A stretch of DNA of 17,484 nucleotides from an uncultured Alphaproteobacteria bacterium (GCA_929200295.1 CAKMZE010000037.1:4498-21981), one strand, 5' to 3'; shown: positions 1 to 8,400, counted from the stretch's first letter. Notes: a model not told the origin generated them from the letters alone. Numbers and translations: made by a program.

Positions 1-157
1 GTGTGAGCGCATCCATGACCTCGGGCAACGCCTCGGGTTGCGTCGCTGCGAGCCTGCGTACTGAAATCGCGAAATCCTCTGCATGCCCAAGCGGCATACC
101 GACACCGCGCGCGGCTTTGAGCATGATTGCTTCAATTTCTCCCAATGACCGTTTCAT
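1..157 (-). CDS. DUF3726-like protein, 5' end only (partial)
   Basis: This minus-strand gene begins at 157 with an ATG that overlaps the stop of the upstream gene (ATGA, 154-157) and runs off the window at position 1. The 52 visible residues start MKRSLGEIEA and continue with KAARGVGMPLGHAEDFA. The pattern of E-I-E-A near the start followed by K-A-A-R-G-x-G-x-P-x-G-x-A-E-D matches my memory of the N-terminus of DUF3726 proteins, a roughly 200-residue family of unknown function common in Rhodobacterales. The ATGA overlap implies translational coupling to the 549-residue protein upstream, so the two probably act together. No function can be given. The family call rests on the N-terminal pattern alone; that the frame is coding is much more certain, because of the overlap and the sensible protein sequence. 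Confidence 0.6.
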   Translation of the reverse strand, partial: MKRSLGEIEAIMLKAARGVGMPLGHAEDFAISVRRLAATQPEALPEVMDALT

Positions 158-1803
158 ATCGGCGCCACAGGAAGCCACCAATCATCCGCATTGTCCAGCT
201 CGTCAAACAACGGCGCGCCTTGGGCAAGGGTGATCCTGGTCCACCGATCTGATTTAGGATCAAACTTCGCAGCACCGAAAAATCCAAGCTTGCAGCGCAG
301 CATATCAATCGGCAGGCATTCTTCCCCGATCAGATTATCGCGAATTTCCGCATAGGGATGATGCGCAAGGGTCTGCGCCCGCCTTGTCGCCGCGCGATGT
401 TGCGGAAACTGCGTCAGAAACGTTGCCACTGTGCCTGTTTGGCCAGATAGATCCGCTGCAAGTGATTTCACTTGGCGCGCAATATCAAGCGGGCTTTCAA
501 GCTCTGCACCTGCTTCAAGATAACGGTCGCCTAAGCGCGGTTCTTGTTTTTCCTCGGACACATACCAAAACTGCGCGCAGTCGCGGCCCGTGAATGCTGT
601 ATCGCAGGCCCATGCCCAATCGCGTGCGATCAAATCGCCCAGATCCTGACAGAGCATCGCCGGGTCAAGCTGCGGGGTAAAGGGCGTCGCCATGCAGCTG
701 GTTAAGCCATCGATAAGATCGCCAAAGGGTTCAAGACACATCGCGGCTATCAGCTCTTGGCAGTCGATCGAATAGGCAGCAGAGCGCGTGATAATCGTAT
801 CGATCGACCGCTCAGACAGCATTAGCTCAGGCGTGAGCGTGGCCGCAAATTCGGGCCATTCGCGGCGCAGGGTTGCGATCCGCGCGGCGGCGATCTCATC
901 CAGGACATTCCATTCAGCCATGTGCTGCGCAGCACGCGCGATCAATGCATAGAGCTGTTCAATCTGTTCAGGCGTTAGTGCCGTGACTGCACGCACTCGT
1001 GCGATAGCCGTTTCGCGCACTTGCATCCACGCATCCAACAGCATCGGATGCGACACAAGAAACGGTGCCATGCCAAGCCCGGTTGAATTACCGATGCCAA
1101 GATGCCGCTTTGCTGCACGCGACAGCGTGCCTTGCCCGACATGTTCCGCCAGATCATGGGTGAAACCACGGATCAACCAGACCGCCAGCATCTCGACCAT
1201 AAACGGCCCCTCGAGGCCGGGACGTTCAGCAATCCGGTCGCGGTCAGCGATCCCAAACTTACCATTACCGTAAACAGCGGTGGTGCGCATCAGATATCCG
1301 ATATTGCGGATCATCTCAGGATCAGGTTGCGCGCCTGCACGCAATGCGCTGGTCACATGATCAAAGAGACGCACCGATTTATTGGCCCGGCTCAGCACCA
1401 GATCACGCTCAGTGAAACGTGCGGCTTCTTGTTTTGGGGCGGCGGCAACGATCCGCGCGATCTCATCCGCGTCTGGGATGCCATCATATAAGACATAGGC
1501 CGTGTCCCACGCCGTCGCGATCACCCGGTCAGTGCGCATTTCTGGTGGTAAATTTGTTGAGACCGCAACAAGCGCATAATCAAATCCACCAAGCTTCAGG
1601 GTGTAAACCGCATGGCCAAAACCCTCTGCGCACATGCTCCAAACGGGGCGAGTAACTGCCACATTCTCAACTGCAAGCGAGCGCATCAGTGTCCGCAAGA
1701 AGGACAGCCGTGTCGGAAATGCCGCACCCATACGCCGCAGTCGCATCACCTGAGACGGCGGGCGCAAAGGCATTTGTGGCGGATGTGTGGTATCATCTAA
1801 CAT
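154..1803 (-). CDS. conserved hypothetical protein (~549 aa), coupled to DUF3726-like gene
   Basis: This is a long, intact minus-strand frame with no signal peptide and no clear membrane segment, so probably cytoplasmic. I do not recognise a domain of known function. Blocks that look conserved, numbered from the ATG at 1803, are RTTAVYGNGKFG (about 173-184) and RHLGIGNSTGLGMAPFLVSHP (about 233-253); the second is glycine-rich and could form a binding loop. The C-terminus is aromatic and acidic (DNADDWWLPVAPI). The start is uncertain. An ATG at 1839 is in frame, but its only purine-rich stretch (GTAGGA) directly abuts the codon. The ATG at 1803 has AGAAAG at a better distance, and later methionines are possible. 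The stop overlaps the next gene by four bases (ATGA), so the pair is very likely one transcription unit. It is divergent from tamA, across a 257-bp gap. Confidence 0.75.
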   Translation of the reverse strand: MLDDTTHPPQMPLRPPSQVMRLRRMGAAFPTRLSFLRTLMRSLAVENVAVTRPVWSMCAEGFGHAVYTLKLGGFDYALVAVSTNLPPEMRTDRVIATAWDTAYVLYDGIPDADEIARIVAAAPKQEAARFTERDLVLSRANKSVRLFDHVTSALRAGAQPDPEMIRNIGYLMRTTAVYGNGKFGIADRDRIAERPGLEGPFMVEMLAVWLIRGFTHDLAEHVGQGTLSRAAKRHLGIGNSTGLGMAPFLVSHPMLLDAWMQVRETAIARVRAVTALTPEQIEQLYALIARAAQHMAEWNVLDEIAAARIATLRREWPEFAATLTPELMLSERSIDTIITRSAAYSIDCQELIAAMCLEPFGDLIDGLTSCMATPFTPQLDPAMLCQDLGDLIARDWAWACDTAFTGRDCAQFWYVSEEKQEPRLGDRYLEAGAELESPLDIARQVKSLAADLSGQTGTVATFLTQFPQHRAATRRAQTLAHHPYAEIRDNLIGEECLPIDMLRCKLGFFGAAKFDPKSDRWTRITLAQGAPLFDELDNADDWWLPVAPI

Positions 1804-2060
1804 TTGCGGCTTTCTGTAACTCACTGTAAGACAATCCATTCCTACACGGATTTACCCGTTTACGTGAAGCTCAAATGCGACCTAAGCCCCCCACATACGC
1901 CGCAAAGTGCAATTAAGACCGTGCATTTCATCAATTCTGCATAGACCACATATCTAGCAAAATCTTGCCTAAGTAAGGTCACATGTTTCCCGTTCAAGGG
2001 ATAATTGATAATGTACTACAAAACAAAAAACGCTTCTGGCAGGTATAGGGCAAACGCTCA
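1804..2060. other. divergent intergenic region between the unknown pair and tamA
   Basis: This gap must carry the promoters for both the leftward unknown gene pair and the rightward tamAB operon. On the plus strand the AT-rich stretch around 2000-2035 contains two GATAAT hexamers (in gggataattgataatg), which are reasonable -10 elements. I see no convincing -35 hexamer at 16-18 bp from either, so no promoter is called. No RNA gene, long repeat or coding frame is supported here. Confidence 0.4.
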
Positions 2061-3851
2061 ATGAAACGACTAATCACCGCAGTTATCGCGGGCGTACTTC
2101 CATGTGCGCTATTCGCGCAAGATATCACAATGACAGCCTCTGGCGCCGATGATGCGCTCAAGGCACGGCTCGCAGGCGCATCGCTTACAATCGCGTCAGA
2201 CGAGCAAGCGGACACTACGCCCCAAGATCTGATCGCCGCAGCCCGCGCCGATTATCGCAGGCTTTTGGCGGCACTTTATGCACATGGCTATTATGGCGGG
2301 ACGATCTCAATCCGTATTGACGGACGTGAGGCGGCAGCTTTCTCACCGTTTGACGCCCCCCGCGCGATTGGCACGGTTGCGATCAACGTTGATACAGGAC
2401 CACAGTTTGCATTCGGGTCCGCACAGATCACCCCGCTAGCCCCTGATACAAAGCTGCCCGAGGGGTTTGCCCAAGGGCAGACGGCAGAGGCAGGCACAAT
2501 CCGGCAAAGCGTCGATACAGCCGTCTACGCATGGCGCGCCGCTGGCCACGCTAAGGTACAGCCTGCAAGCCAACGGATCACAGCACGGCATAGCAGCCAT
2601 AGAATCGATACGCATGTCAGGTTAAACCCCGGCCCCCAGCTTAAGTTTGGCGCGTTACAGATTACGGGAAATTCAGCCGTGCGCAGCGACAGGCTATCGC
2701 GCATTGCAGGCCTGCCCGAGGGTGCTGTTTATAGCCCCGTTGAGATCGAAAAAGCAGCCCAGCGCCTGAGACGCACAAATACATTTTCATCCGTGTCTTT
2801 CAGCGAGGCCGATGTGCCCAATGCAGATGGCACGCTACCAATGACCGTTGAAGTGACCGAAGCAAAACCAAGACGGTTTGGCGCAGGCGTAGAGCTATCG
2901 ACCATCGATGGGCTTACCGTTTCCTCGTATTGGATGCATCGCAACTTTCTTGGTGGGGCCGAGCGGTTTCGTGTTGATGGTGAAATCTCGGGGATTGGTG
3001 GCGAAACAGGTGGTGTCGACTACACATTGGGCGCTAGCCTGCGCCGCCCAGCGGTATGGGGCGCGGATACAGATTTTGTCACAGCCGCCTCGCTCAAGCG
3101 TTTGGACGAGCCGAACTATCTGCTCGACCAGTTTGAAATCACCAGCATGCTCACACGTGTCCTAGATGAGACCACCACACTGGAAGGTGGCATCGGGATT
3201 TTAGCCGCGCGCGAGGCAACCGATCTGACAGATCGCGAATACATGCTGTTGACCTTTCCGCTCAACACAACGCGCGATCGACGTGACAATGTGACCAACC
3301 CAAAGGATGGCTACTTCGTCAGTCTTGACGCAACTCCATTTGTAAATCTTGAAGGCAGTGAGAACGGCGCACGTCTGTTTGCTGATGCGCGGCTTTATCA
3401 AAGCTTTGGCTCAGATGATCGTTATACCTTTGCCGCGCGCACCCAGATCGGCAGTGTTTTCGGCGCAACGCGCGAAGAGGCACCAGCTGATTTTCTGTTC
3501 TTCTCAGGCGGTGGCGGCACTGTCAGGGGCCAACCGTTCCAGTCTTTGGGCATCGCACAAACAATTGCAGGCGATACGCAAACATATGGTGGGCGTTCAT
3601 TTGCAGGGGCGCAGCTTGAGACACGCATCGATATCACGTCTTCGCTTGGGCTCGTTGGATTTTATGACATTGGCTATGTCGGAGAAGGCGCAAACCCCTT
3701 TGACGCAAGCGATTGGCAGGCCGGCACAGGCTTTGGTCTGCGGTATCATACAGGGATCGGCCCCATCCGTTTGGATATTGCCACGCCAACCACAGGCGAC
3801 AATGCCGGTCGCAGCATTGAGTTTTACATTGGGATCGGACAATCGTTTTGA
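2061..3851 (+). CDS. tamA: TamA, outer-membrane BamA/Omp85-family protein
   Basis: TamA is the outer-membrane half of the TamA-TamB complex, which helps insert some outer-membrane proteins and, in more recent work on TamB-like proteins, is tied to phospholipid transport. The 596-residue product begins with a typical signal peptide (MKRLITAVIAGVLPCALFAQ). Roughly residues 25-270 form POTRA-like repeats; the third is the clearest, with FGALQITGNSAVRSDRL and a final VEVTEAKPRR. Residues about 275-596 form the 16-stranded barrel. The barrel carries the family's loop-6 motif as GGGGTVRGQ near residue 492 and ends in phenylalanine, as the BAM recognition signal requires. Length fits the family (about 580-640). 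The stop overlaps the tamB start by four bases, giving a tight operon. The product is intact. Confidence 0.95.
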   Translation: MKRLITAVIAGVLPCALFAQDITMTASGADDALKARLAGASLTIASDEQADTTPQDLIAAARADYRRLLAALYAHGYYGGTISIRIDGREAAAFSPFDAPRAIGTVAINVDTGPQFAFGSAQITPLAPDTKLPEGFAQGQTAEAGTIRQSVDTAVYAWRAAGHAKVQPASQRITARHSSHRIDTHVRLNPGPQLKFGALQITGNSAVRSDRLSRIAGLPEGAVYSPVEIEKAAQRLRRTNTFSSVSFSEADVPNADGTLPMTVEVTEAKPRRFGAGVELSTIDGLTVSSYWMHRNFLGGAERFRVDGEISGIGGETGGVDYTLGASLRRPAVWGADTDFVTAASLKRLDEPNYLLDQFEITSMLTRVLDETTTLEGGIGILAAREATDLTDREYMLLTFPLNTTRDRRDNVTNPKDGYFVSLDATPFVNLEGSENGARLFADARLYQSFGSDDRYTFAARTQIGSVFGATREEAPADFLFFSGGGGTVRGQPFQSLGIAQTIAGDTQTYGGRSFAGAQLETRIDITSSLGLVGFYDIGYVGEGANPFDASDWQAGTGFGLRYHTGIGPIRLDIATPTTGDNAGRSIEFYIGIGQSF

Positions 3852-6800
3852 AGCTCTTCCTGACCATCATATGTCTTAGCTGTCTGCCTGTTTTCGCCAC
3901 GGCCCAAACAGCGCAGGAAGCCGAAGACAAAGGCTATCTGACACGCCTGATTGAGGATAATCTTTCAGGTGCAGGCCGCACTGTCGATATTCGCGGATTT
4001 CAAGGCGCGCTTAGCACGCAAGCCTCACTTGAGGTGCTCAGCATTGCAGATGATGCGGGCATCTGGCTCACGCTGGAAAATGTCACGCTGAACTGGAACC
4101 GGGGCGCATTGCTGCGAGGGCGGATTGAGATCGCAGAGCTTAGCGCATCACAATTCACGCTCGCACGGCTACCTCAGAGCCAAACCAGCACACCATCACC
4201 AGAAGCCACTGCTTTTGCGCTACCTGAATTGCCGGTGAGCATTGCTTTGGATGCGCTTCAGATCGACCGTATTACACTCGGCGATACGATCCTAGGCGAG
4301 CCCTTTAATGCGTCACTCTCTGGCGCTGCACGATTAGACGGCGGCGAGGGCGCGATGAAAATCATCGCGACCCGGCTTGATAAAAACAGCGGGCTCTTTG
4401 ATGTCGATGTTTCATACGCGAATGAAACAACTGTGCTCGCTCTTGATCTCACCGTGGCCGAGGATGCGGATGGGATCATCGCGCGCAAGCTGGATCTGCC
4501 GGATCACCCATCTGTTTCGTTACAGGCAAAGGGCACCGCCCCAATTGATAATTATGCCGCGAAAATCACGCTCAACACCGATGGCAAAGACAGGATCACC
4601 GGAAACATCCGCCTGACCACCCAAGAAAACGGCACGCGCGGATTTGATGCAGCCCTTAATGGCGATGTCGCCCCTTTGCTCGCCCCAGACTACCAGGCGT
4701 TTTTTGGTGACGCGCTCACGCTACGCGTCGCGGGTCAAAGCCTAAATGACGGGCGGATCAATCTCGATCAGTTTGATCTGGCAGGACAGAGTATCGCACT
4801 TGAAGGATCAGCGCAGATCAATGCCGATGGCTGGCCCCAGTTCTTTGATATCAAAGGCGAGATCGCAGCCCAAGATGGCGGGCCTATTTTGCTGCCTGTG
4901 TCTGGGCCGCAGCTTATGATCAACACCGCCACGCTAGATATCGGCTATGATGCGGCCCTCTCAGACCTGTGGCGCGCGGACATTCAGGTTACTGACGTCA
5001 CACGGCCCGGCCTTACGATTGCTGAGCTTGCTCTTGAGGGTGGTGGGGTGATCTCACCTCAGCCTGATGAAGCTGCATCCACCACTGAGCTTGCGCTAAA
5101 TGGCGGTGGTATCATCGTGCCCCGGCCTGATGGGCCCGAGTTCACTGCCGATCTTGATTATATGATCTCTGGTCTGGTTTTGGATGATCCCGGTGCGGCT
5201 GATGCATTGGGCGATAGTTTTGCCGGAGAATTCGTAGCCCAGAAGAATAAGAACGCACCGCTCGTGATTGACCATCTCACGTTGAATGGTTTGGGGTTGA
5301 TGGCTCACGCAAAGGGCGTGGTTTACGGGTCTGACCAACGTTATCGCACATCGGCAGAAGTTGGCTTAGATGCGCAGGCGCTCAACCGGTTTTCAGCGCT
5401 TGTGGGGCAGACCCTTAGTGGCAGCGGGACGCTTGCGCTTCTTGCGGATATAACACCGCTTGACGGTCTTTATGATCTCACGCTGTCGGGCGATACGGTG
5501 GATCTCGCGATTGGGATGCCGCAAATTGACCCGCTGCTCATAGGGCAAAGCAACATCACACTTGTCGCTGTGCGTGACGCGGCGGGCACCCGACTAGATA
5601 CGCTCACGCTCAACACGCCCGAGGCACGCATTACCGCCAATGCGACCCTCACAAGCGGTGCGAGCAATGCCACAGCTGCGGTTGCGCTGAATGATGTGAA
5701 CCTCGTTATGCCCGAGCTCAACGGCGCTGCACGTTTTGATGGCCAATTCACGCGTGATATGGCGGGCATCACAGATTTTATGGTCACTGGTGATATCGCC
5801 TCGGCCGCATTCGATGCCACAGGTCAAGCACACCCTGCGGGCGGTGGGCAGACGATCAATGCGGTGATCAACTCTGAAATCGCTGATCTGTCACAGTTTT
5901 CAACACTTGCCGGGCGCGATCTTGCTGGGCAAATCGCCACAACGCTCAATGCGACGGCCCTGAGTGACGGGCAACGCTTTACCGCCACACTCAATGCGCA
6001 AACCCAAGATATCAAGCTCGGGTTGCCCGAGCTTGATCCACTGCTCGCAGGGCAAGGCGAGGTGGTGCTACGCGCAAGCATGCCGCGCGTCGGCAGCTAC
6101 CGGATCACTGATTTGCAATTACGCACCCCGATGACAAAGCTCATAGCGCAAGGGGTATATACGCCCGCCGCATCATCCGATGGCGCATTTGATCTTCGGA
6201 TCACAGATGCAAGCGGCGTGATCGACGGGCTCAGCGGGCCTGTGCATATTGCAGGATCAGCGCTACAACTCCCATCTGGCGACGCGCATCTCAAGATTAC
6301 GGGCGATGGTCCGGGCACAGATCTGTCGCTGAATGTGCAACAGATGGCAATTACAGATGCGATCACAGCAAACCTCTCTGCGCGGATCGCAGATCTTGGT
6401 GTGTATCGCGGATTGATCGGTCAACCTGTCTCGGGTGCTTTGCGCATTCAAGCAACGGGCCAAGGGGCAAGCGATCTGAGTGCACTGCAAGCCGAGATTG
6501 ACGCCACATCAGATGATTTAGCGCTTGGCGCACCGCTCGTGGATCGGCTTTTGCAAGGTGCGGGCGCACTCAAAGCCAGCGTGACACGCGGCCCCGAGGG
6601 CAGCATAACAATCGACGGATTTTCTGCGAAAACTGCCGCACTCAGCCTGCTGGCTGATTTGCAAGGCAGTGAAGCGGGTGCTGGGAATGGTAGCTTTGAG
6701 GCACGTCTTTCGGATATCGGGCTGATCACAGATCAGCTTAGCGGTCCTGTGACGGCAAGCGGCACAGCCGCACGCTTGCCCGATGGTTATTGGGACATCG

Positions 6801-8173
6801 CAGTGAATGGAGCGGGCCCCAGCAATATGATGCTCGACCTAGCCGGGCAAATCCTAGATGCGGACAATCTGGTGCTCGCCGCAACAGGGACGCTGCCCAT
6901 GGGCGTGGTGAACAGGGCTCTGGACCCGCAGCGTCTGGATGGGGATGCGCGCTTTGATCTATCGTTGAACGGTGCGCCAAGCCTGTCAAACATTTCTGGC
7001 GATGTGTCCATCAATGGCGCACGGCTAACCGCGCCGGCCTTGAGCATGGCCTTAGCTGAAACACGCGGTGGTGTACGCTTTGACAATGGGCAGGCGGTTG
7101 TTGATATGACAGCGCAGGTTGAACCCGCAGGCGGACAGATCACGATACGAGGTCCGGTCTCGCTTGAAGGGCAGATGAATGCAGATTTAGCAGCAACGTT
7201 ACGCGCGATCACGCTGCGTGATGCGGCACTTTATGAAACACGTGTTGATGGTGGGCTCGCGGTACAAGGGCCATTGCGTGGTGGGGCGAAAATCTCTGGC
7301 ACGCTCAACCTTGGCCCGACCGAGATCCAAGTCCCCTCTTCTGGGGTGAGCACGTTAGGGACGCTCCCTGAGGTGACACATATCGGCGCGCCCTATGCTG
7401 TGCGCCAAACGCTCGCGCGCGCAGGGATCGGTACAAAGGCATCATCACCTGGCACATCAAACAGCAATGCAATCGCTTTCCCTTTAGACGTGCGGATCAA
7501 TGCGCCTGCGCGGGTGTTTATTCGCGGGCGCGGGTTAGATGCTGAATTGGGCGGGCAATTAACTCTCGGTGGAACAACGCAAGAGATTATCCCAACCGGG
7601 CAATTTGATTTGATCCGCGGACGGCTGGATATTTTGCAGCAACGTTTCGAGCTCAGCGAAGGTCGGGCAGTTCTGCAAGGTGCCTTTGCCCCCTATATAT
7701 ATTTGGTTGCAAAGACCAAAGCGCGCACCGGCACTGAAATCAGCATCATCGTTGAAGGGCCTGCGGAAACCCCTGAGGTGCGGTTTGCATCGGTTCCCGA
7801 TCTGCCGCAAGACGAGGTGCTCGCGCAGCTGATTTTTGGGCGTAACCTATCTGAGATCAGCCCGTTGCAGGCAGTGCAACTGGCATCCGCTGTGGCCACA
7901 TTGGCAGGGCGCGGTGGCACTGGATTGATGGATACATTGCGCCAAGACATTGGGTTGGATGATCTCGATCTGATTACAGATGAAGATGGCAATGCCGCCC
8001 TGCGTGCTGGCGCCTATCTGTCAGAGAATATCTATACGGATGTTGTCATTAATGCAGATGGTGAAACTGAAATAAATCTCAATCTCGATATTACATCAGA
8101 TGTGACCGCCAAGGGGGCTGTTGGCAGCAATGGTGAGACCAGTATCGGGATCTTCTTTGAGCGCGATTATTAA
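3848..8173 (+). CDS. tamB: TamB, translocation and assembly module inner-membrane/periplasmic protein
   Basis: TamB is a long AsmA-like protein anchored in the inner membrane that spans the periplasm as a hydrophobic beta-groove and docks on TamA. The 1441-residue product starts at a TTG that overlaps the tamA stop (TTGA, 3848-3851). The start is supported by the hydrophobic segment directly after it (MKLFLTIICLSCLPVFATAQ) and by the lack of any nearby in-frame ATG. The middle is a series of beta-rich repeats; three copies, and the start of a fourth, are spaced at exactly 169 residues (residues 518, 687, 856, 1025). A 21-residue tandem duplication lies at residues 393-434. The C-terminal third is the TamB/DUF490 domain, with FDLIRGRLDIL (from about residue 1253), VRFASVPDLPQDEVLAQLIFG and a final aromatic residue (ERDY). 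Length is in the family's range. Confidence 0.95.
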   Translation: MKLFLTIICLSCLPVFATAQTAQEAEDKGYLTRLIEDNLSGAGRTVDIRGFQGALSTQASLEVLSIADDAGIWLTLENVTLNWNRGALLRGRIEIAELSASQFTLARLPQSQTSTPSPEATAFALPELPVSIALDALQIDRITLGDTILGEPFNASLSGAARLDGGEGAMKIIATRLDKNSGLFDVDVSYANETTVLALDLTVAEDADGIIARKLDLPDHPSVSLQAKGTAPIDNYAAKITLNTDGKDRITGNIRLTTQENGTRGFDAALNGDVAPLLAPDYQAFFGDALTLRVAGQSLNDGRINLDQFDLAGQSIALEGSAQINADGWPQFFDIKGEIAAQDGGPILLPVSGPQLMINTATLDIGYDAALSDLWRADIQVTDVTRPGLTIAELALEGGGVISPQPDEAASTTELALNGGGIIVPRPDGPEFTADLDYMISGLVLDDPGAADALGDSFAGEFVAQKNKNAPLVIDHLTLNGLGLMAHAKGVVYGSDQRYRTSAEVGLDAQALNRFSALVGQTLSGSGTLALLADITPLDGLYDLTLSGDTVDLAIGMPQIDPLLIGQSNITLVAVRDAAGTRLDTLTLNTPEARITANATLTSGASNATAAVALNDVNLVMPELNGAARFDGQFTRDMAGITDFMVTGDIASAAFDATGQAHPAGGGQTINAVINSEIADLSQFSTLAGRDLAGQIATTLNATALSDGQRFTATLNAQTQDIKLGLPELDPLLAGQGEVVLRASMPRVGSYRITDLQLRTPMTKLIAQGVYTPAASSDGAFDLRITDASGVIDGLSGPVHIAGSALQLPSGDAHLKITGDGPGTDLSLNVQQMAITDAITANLSARIADLGVYRGLIGQPVSGALRIQATGQGASDLSALQAEIDATSDDLALGAPLVDRLLQGAGALKASVTRGPEGSITIDGFSAKTAALSLLADLQGSEAGAGNGSFEARLSDIGLITDQLSGPVTASGTAARLPDGYWDIAVNGAGPSNMMLDLAGQILDADNLVLAATGTLPMGVVNRALDPQRLDGDARFDLSLNGAPSLSNISGDVSINGARLTAPALSMALAETRGGVRFDNGQAVVDMTAQVEPAGGQITIRGPVSLEGQMNADLAATLRAITLRDAALYETRVDGGLAVQGPLRGGAKISGTLNLGPTEIQVPSSGVSTLGTLPEVTHIGAPYAVRQTLARAGIGTKASSPGTSNSNAIAFPLDVRINAPARVFIRGRGLDAELGGQLTLGGTTQEIIPTGQFDLIRGRLDILQQRFELSEGRAVLQGAFAPYIYLVAKTKARTGTEISIIVEGPAETPEVRFASVPDLPQDEVLAQLIFGRNLSEISPLQAVQLASAVATLAGRGGTGLMDTLRQDIGLDDLDLITDEDGNAALRAGAYLSENIYTDVVINADGETEINLNLDITSDVTAKGAVGSNGETSIGIFFERDY
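5024..5149 (+). repeat. 63-bp tandem duplication inside tamB
   Basis: Two adjacent 63-bp units (5024-5086 and 5087-5149) encode ELALEGGGVISPQPD and ELALNGGGIIVPRPD, each followed by six more residues. Eleven of the first fifteen residues agree. The codons have drifted (for example GCT CTT against GCG CTA), so the duplication is not recent. It keeps the reading frame and adds 21 residues to the beta-rich middle of TamB. Confidence 0.75.
5399..6922 (+). repeat. 169-residue (507-bp) repeats in the TamB middle region
   Basis: Repeat starts are at nucleotides 5399, 5906, 6413 and 6920, each exactly 507 bp apart. The opening motif is LVGQTLSGSG, LAGRDLAGQI, LIGQPVSGAL and, weakly, LDPQRLDGDA. A second motif 34 residues into each clear unit is also exactly periodic: DLAIGMPQIDPLLIGQ (residue 552), DIKLGLPELDPLLAGQ (721) and DLALGAPLVDRLLQGA (890). 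Later in units 2 and 3 both have LSGPV followed by a RLP/QLP-G-containing segment. The fourth unit is visible mainly by position and is degraded. Confidence 0.8.
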
Positions 8174-8184
8174 GACCATGGTGT

Positions 8185-8213
8185 GGTGGGCAAATTGCCC
8201 ACCCTACAGGGTG
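8185..8213. repeat. overlapping palindromes, REP-like, after tamB
   Basis: Twelve bases after the tamB stop lies GGTGGGCAA-A-TTGCCCACC (8185-8203), perfect 9-bp arms around a single base. Its right arm shares CACC with a second perfect palindrome, CACCCT-AC-AGGGTG (8200-8213). Only one can fold at a time. From memory, the gtgggca/tgcccaccctac core is a common dispersed intergenic repeat in Rhodobacterales and other bacteria. There is no T-run after it, so it is not a classical rho-independent terminator, though it may protect the tamB mRNA 3' end. Confidence 0.65.
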
Positions 8214-8332
8214 ATTGAGACGTCACGCTTAGGTGAAGGCTGAGTGTTTGCCATGAAAGGGGCAGGCGATTTGATGACCTTTGTTTGAGAGCTGGCCTAT
8301 CATTAGCACAGCTGTCTTGCGCAATTGGGCAG

Positions 8333-8349
8333 CGCGTGTGGTACACGCG
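8333..8349. repeat. 7-bp stem palindrome in the tamB-acs gap
   Basis: CGCGTGT (8333-8339), loop GGT, ACACGCG (8343-8349) is a perfect 7-bp inverted repeat. It lies between the REP-like element and the longer hairpin at 8358-8400. An 8-bp palindrome, ACAGCTGT, also occurs just upstream near 8308. The function is unknown; a protein site or a remnant of a dispersed element are both possible. Confidence 0.45.
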
Positions 8350-8357
8350 ACCCGATG

Positions 8358-8400
8358 ACGACAGAAGTTCGCCCTCTAGCACCGGGCGCACTCTTGTCGT
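8358..8400. terminator. long imperfect hairpin downstream of acs (possible terminator)
   Basis: Seventeen-base arms (8358-8374 and 8384-8400) pair with 14 Watson-Crick pairs, one G-T pair and two mismatches around a 9-base loop. The ends ACGACA/TGTCGT and the inner CGCCC/GGGCG are perfect. It sits 45 bp past the acs stop on the minus strand, a plausible place for a 3'-end structure. Neither strand has a proper T-tract after the stem, so the terminator role is an inference; it could equally be part of a degraded repeat element. Confidence 0.4.

Noticed and set aside
3..233. 76-residue plus-strand open frame at the window start
   Set aside because: It runs antisense to the DUF3726-like start and the end of the 549-residue gene, which overlap by ATGA; its translation has no family-like features.
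1804..1839. N-terminal extension of the 549-residue protein to the ATG at 1839
   Set aside because: The only purine-rich stretch directly abuts this ATG, leaving no spacing for a ribosome-binding site; kept as an alternative start only.
5399..6922. CRISPR-like array suggested by regular spacing in this stretch
   Set aside because: The spacing is 507 bp, lies inside an intact reading frame and reflects protein repeats; the DNA itself is not closely repeated.
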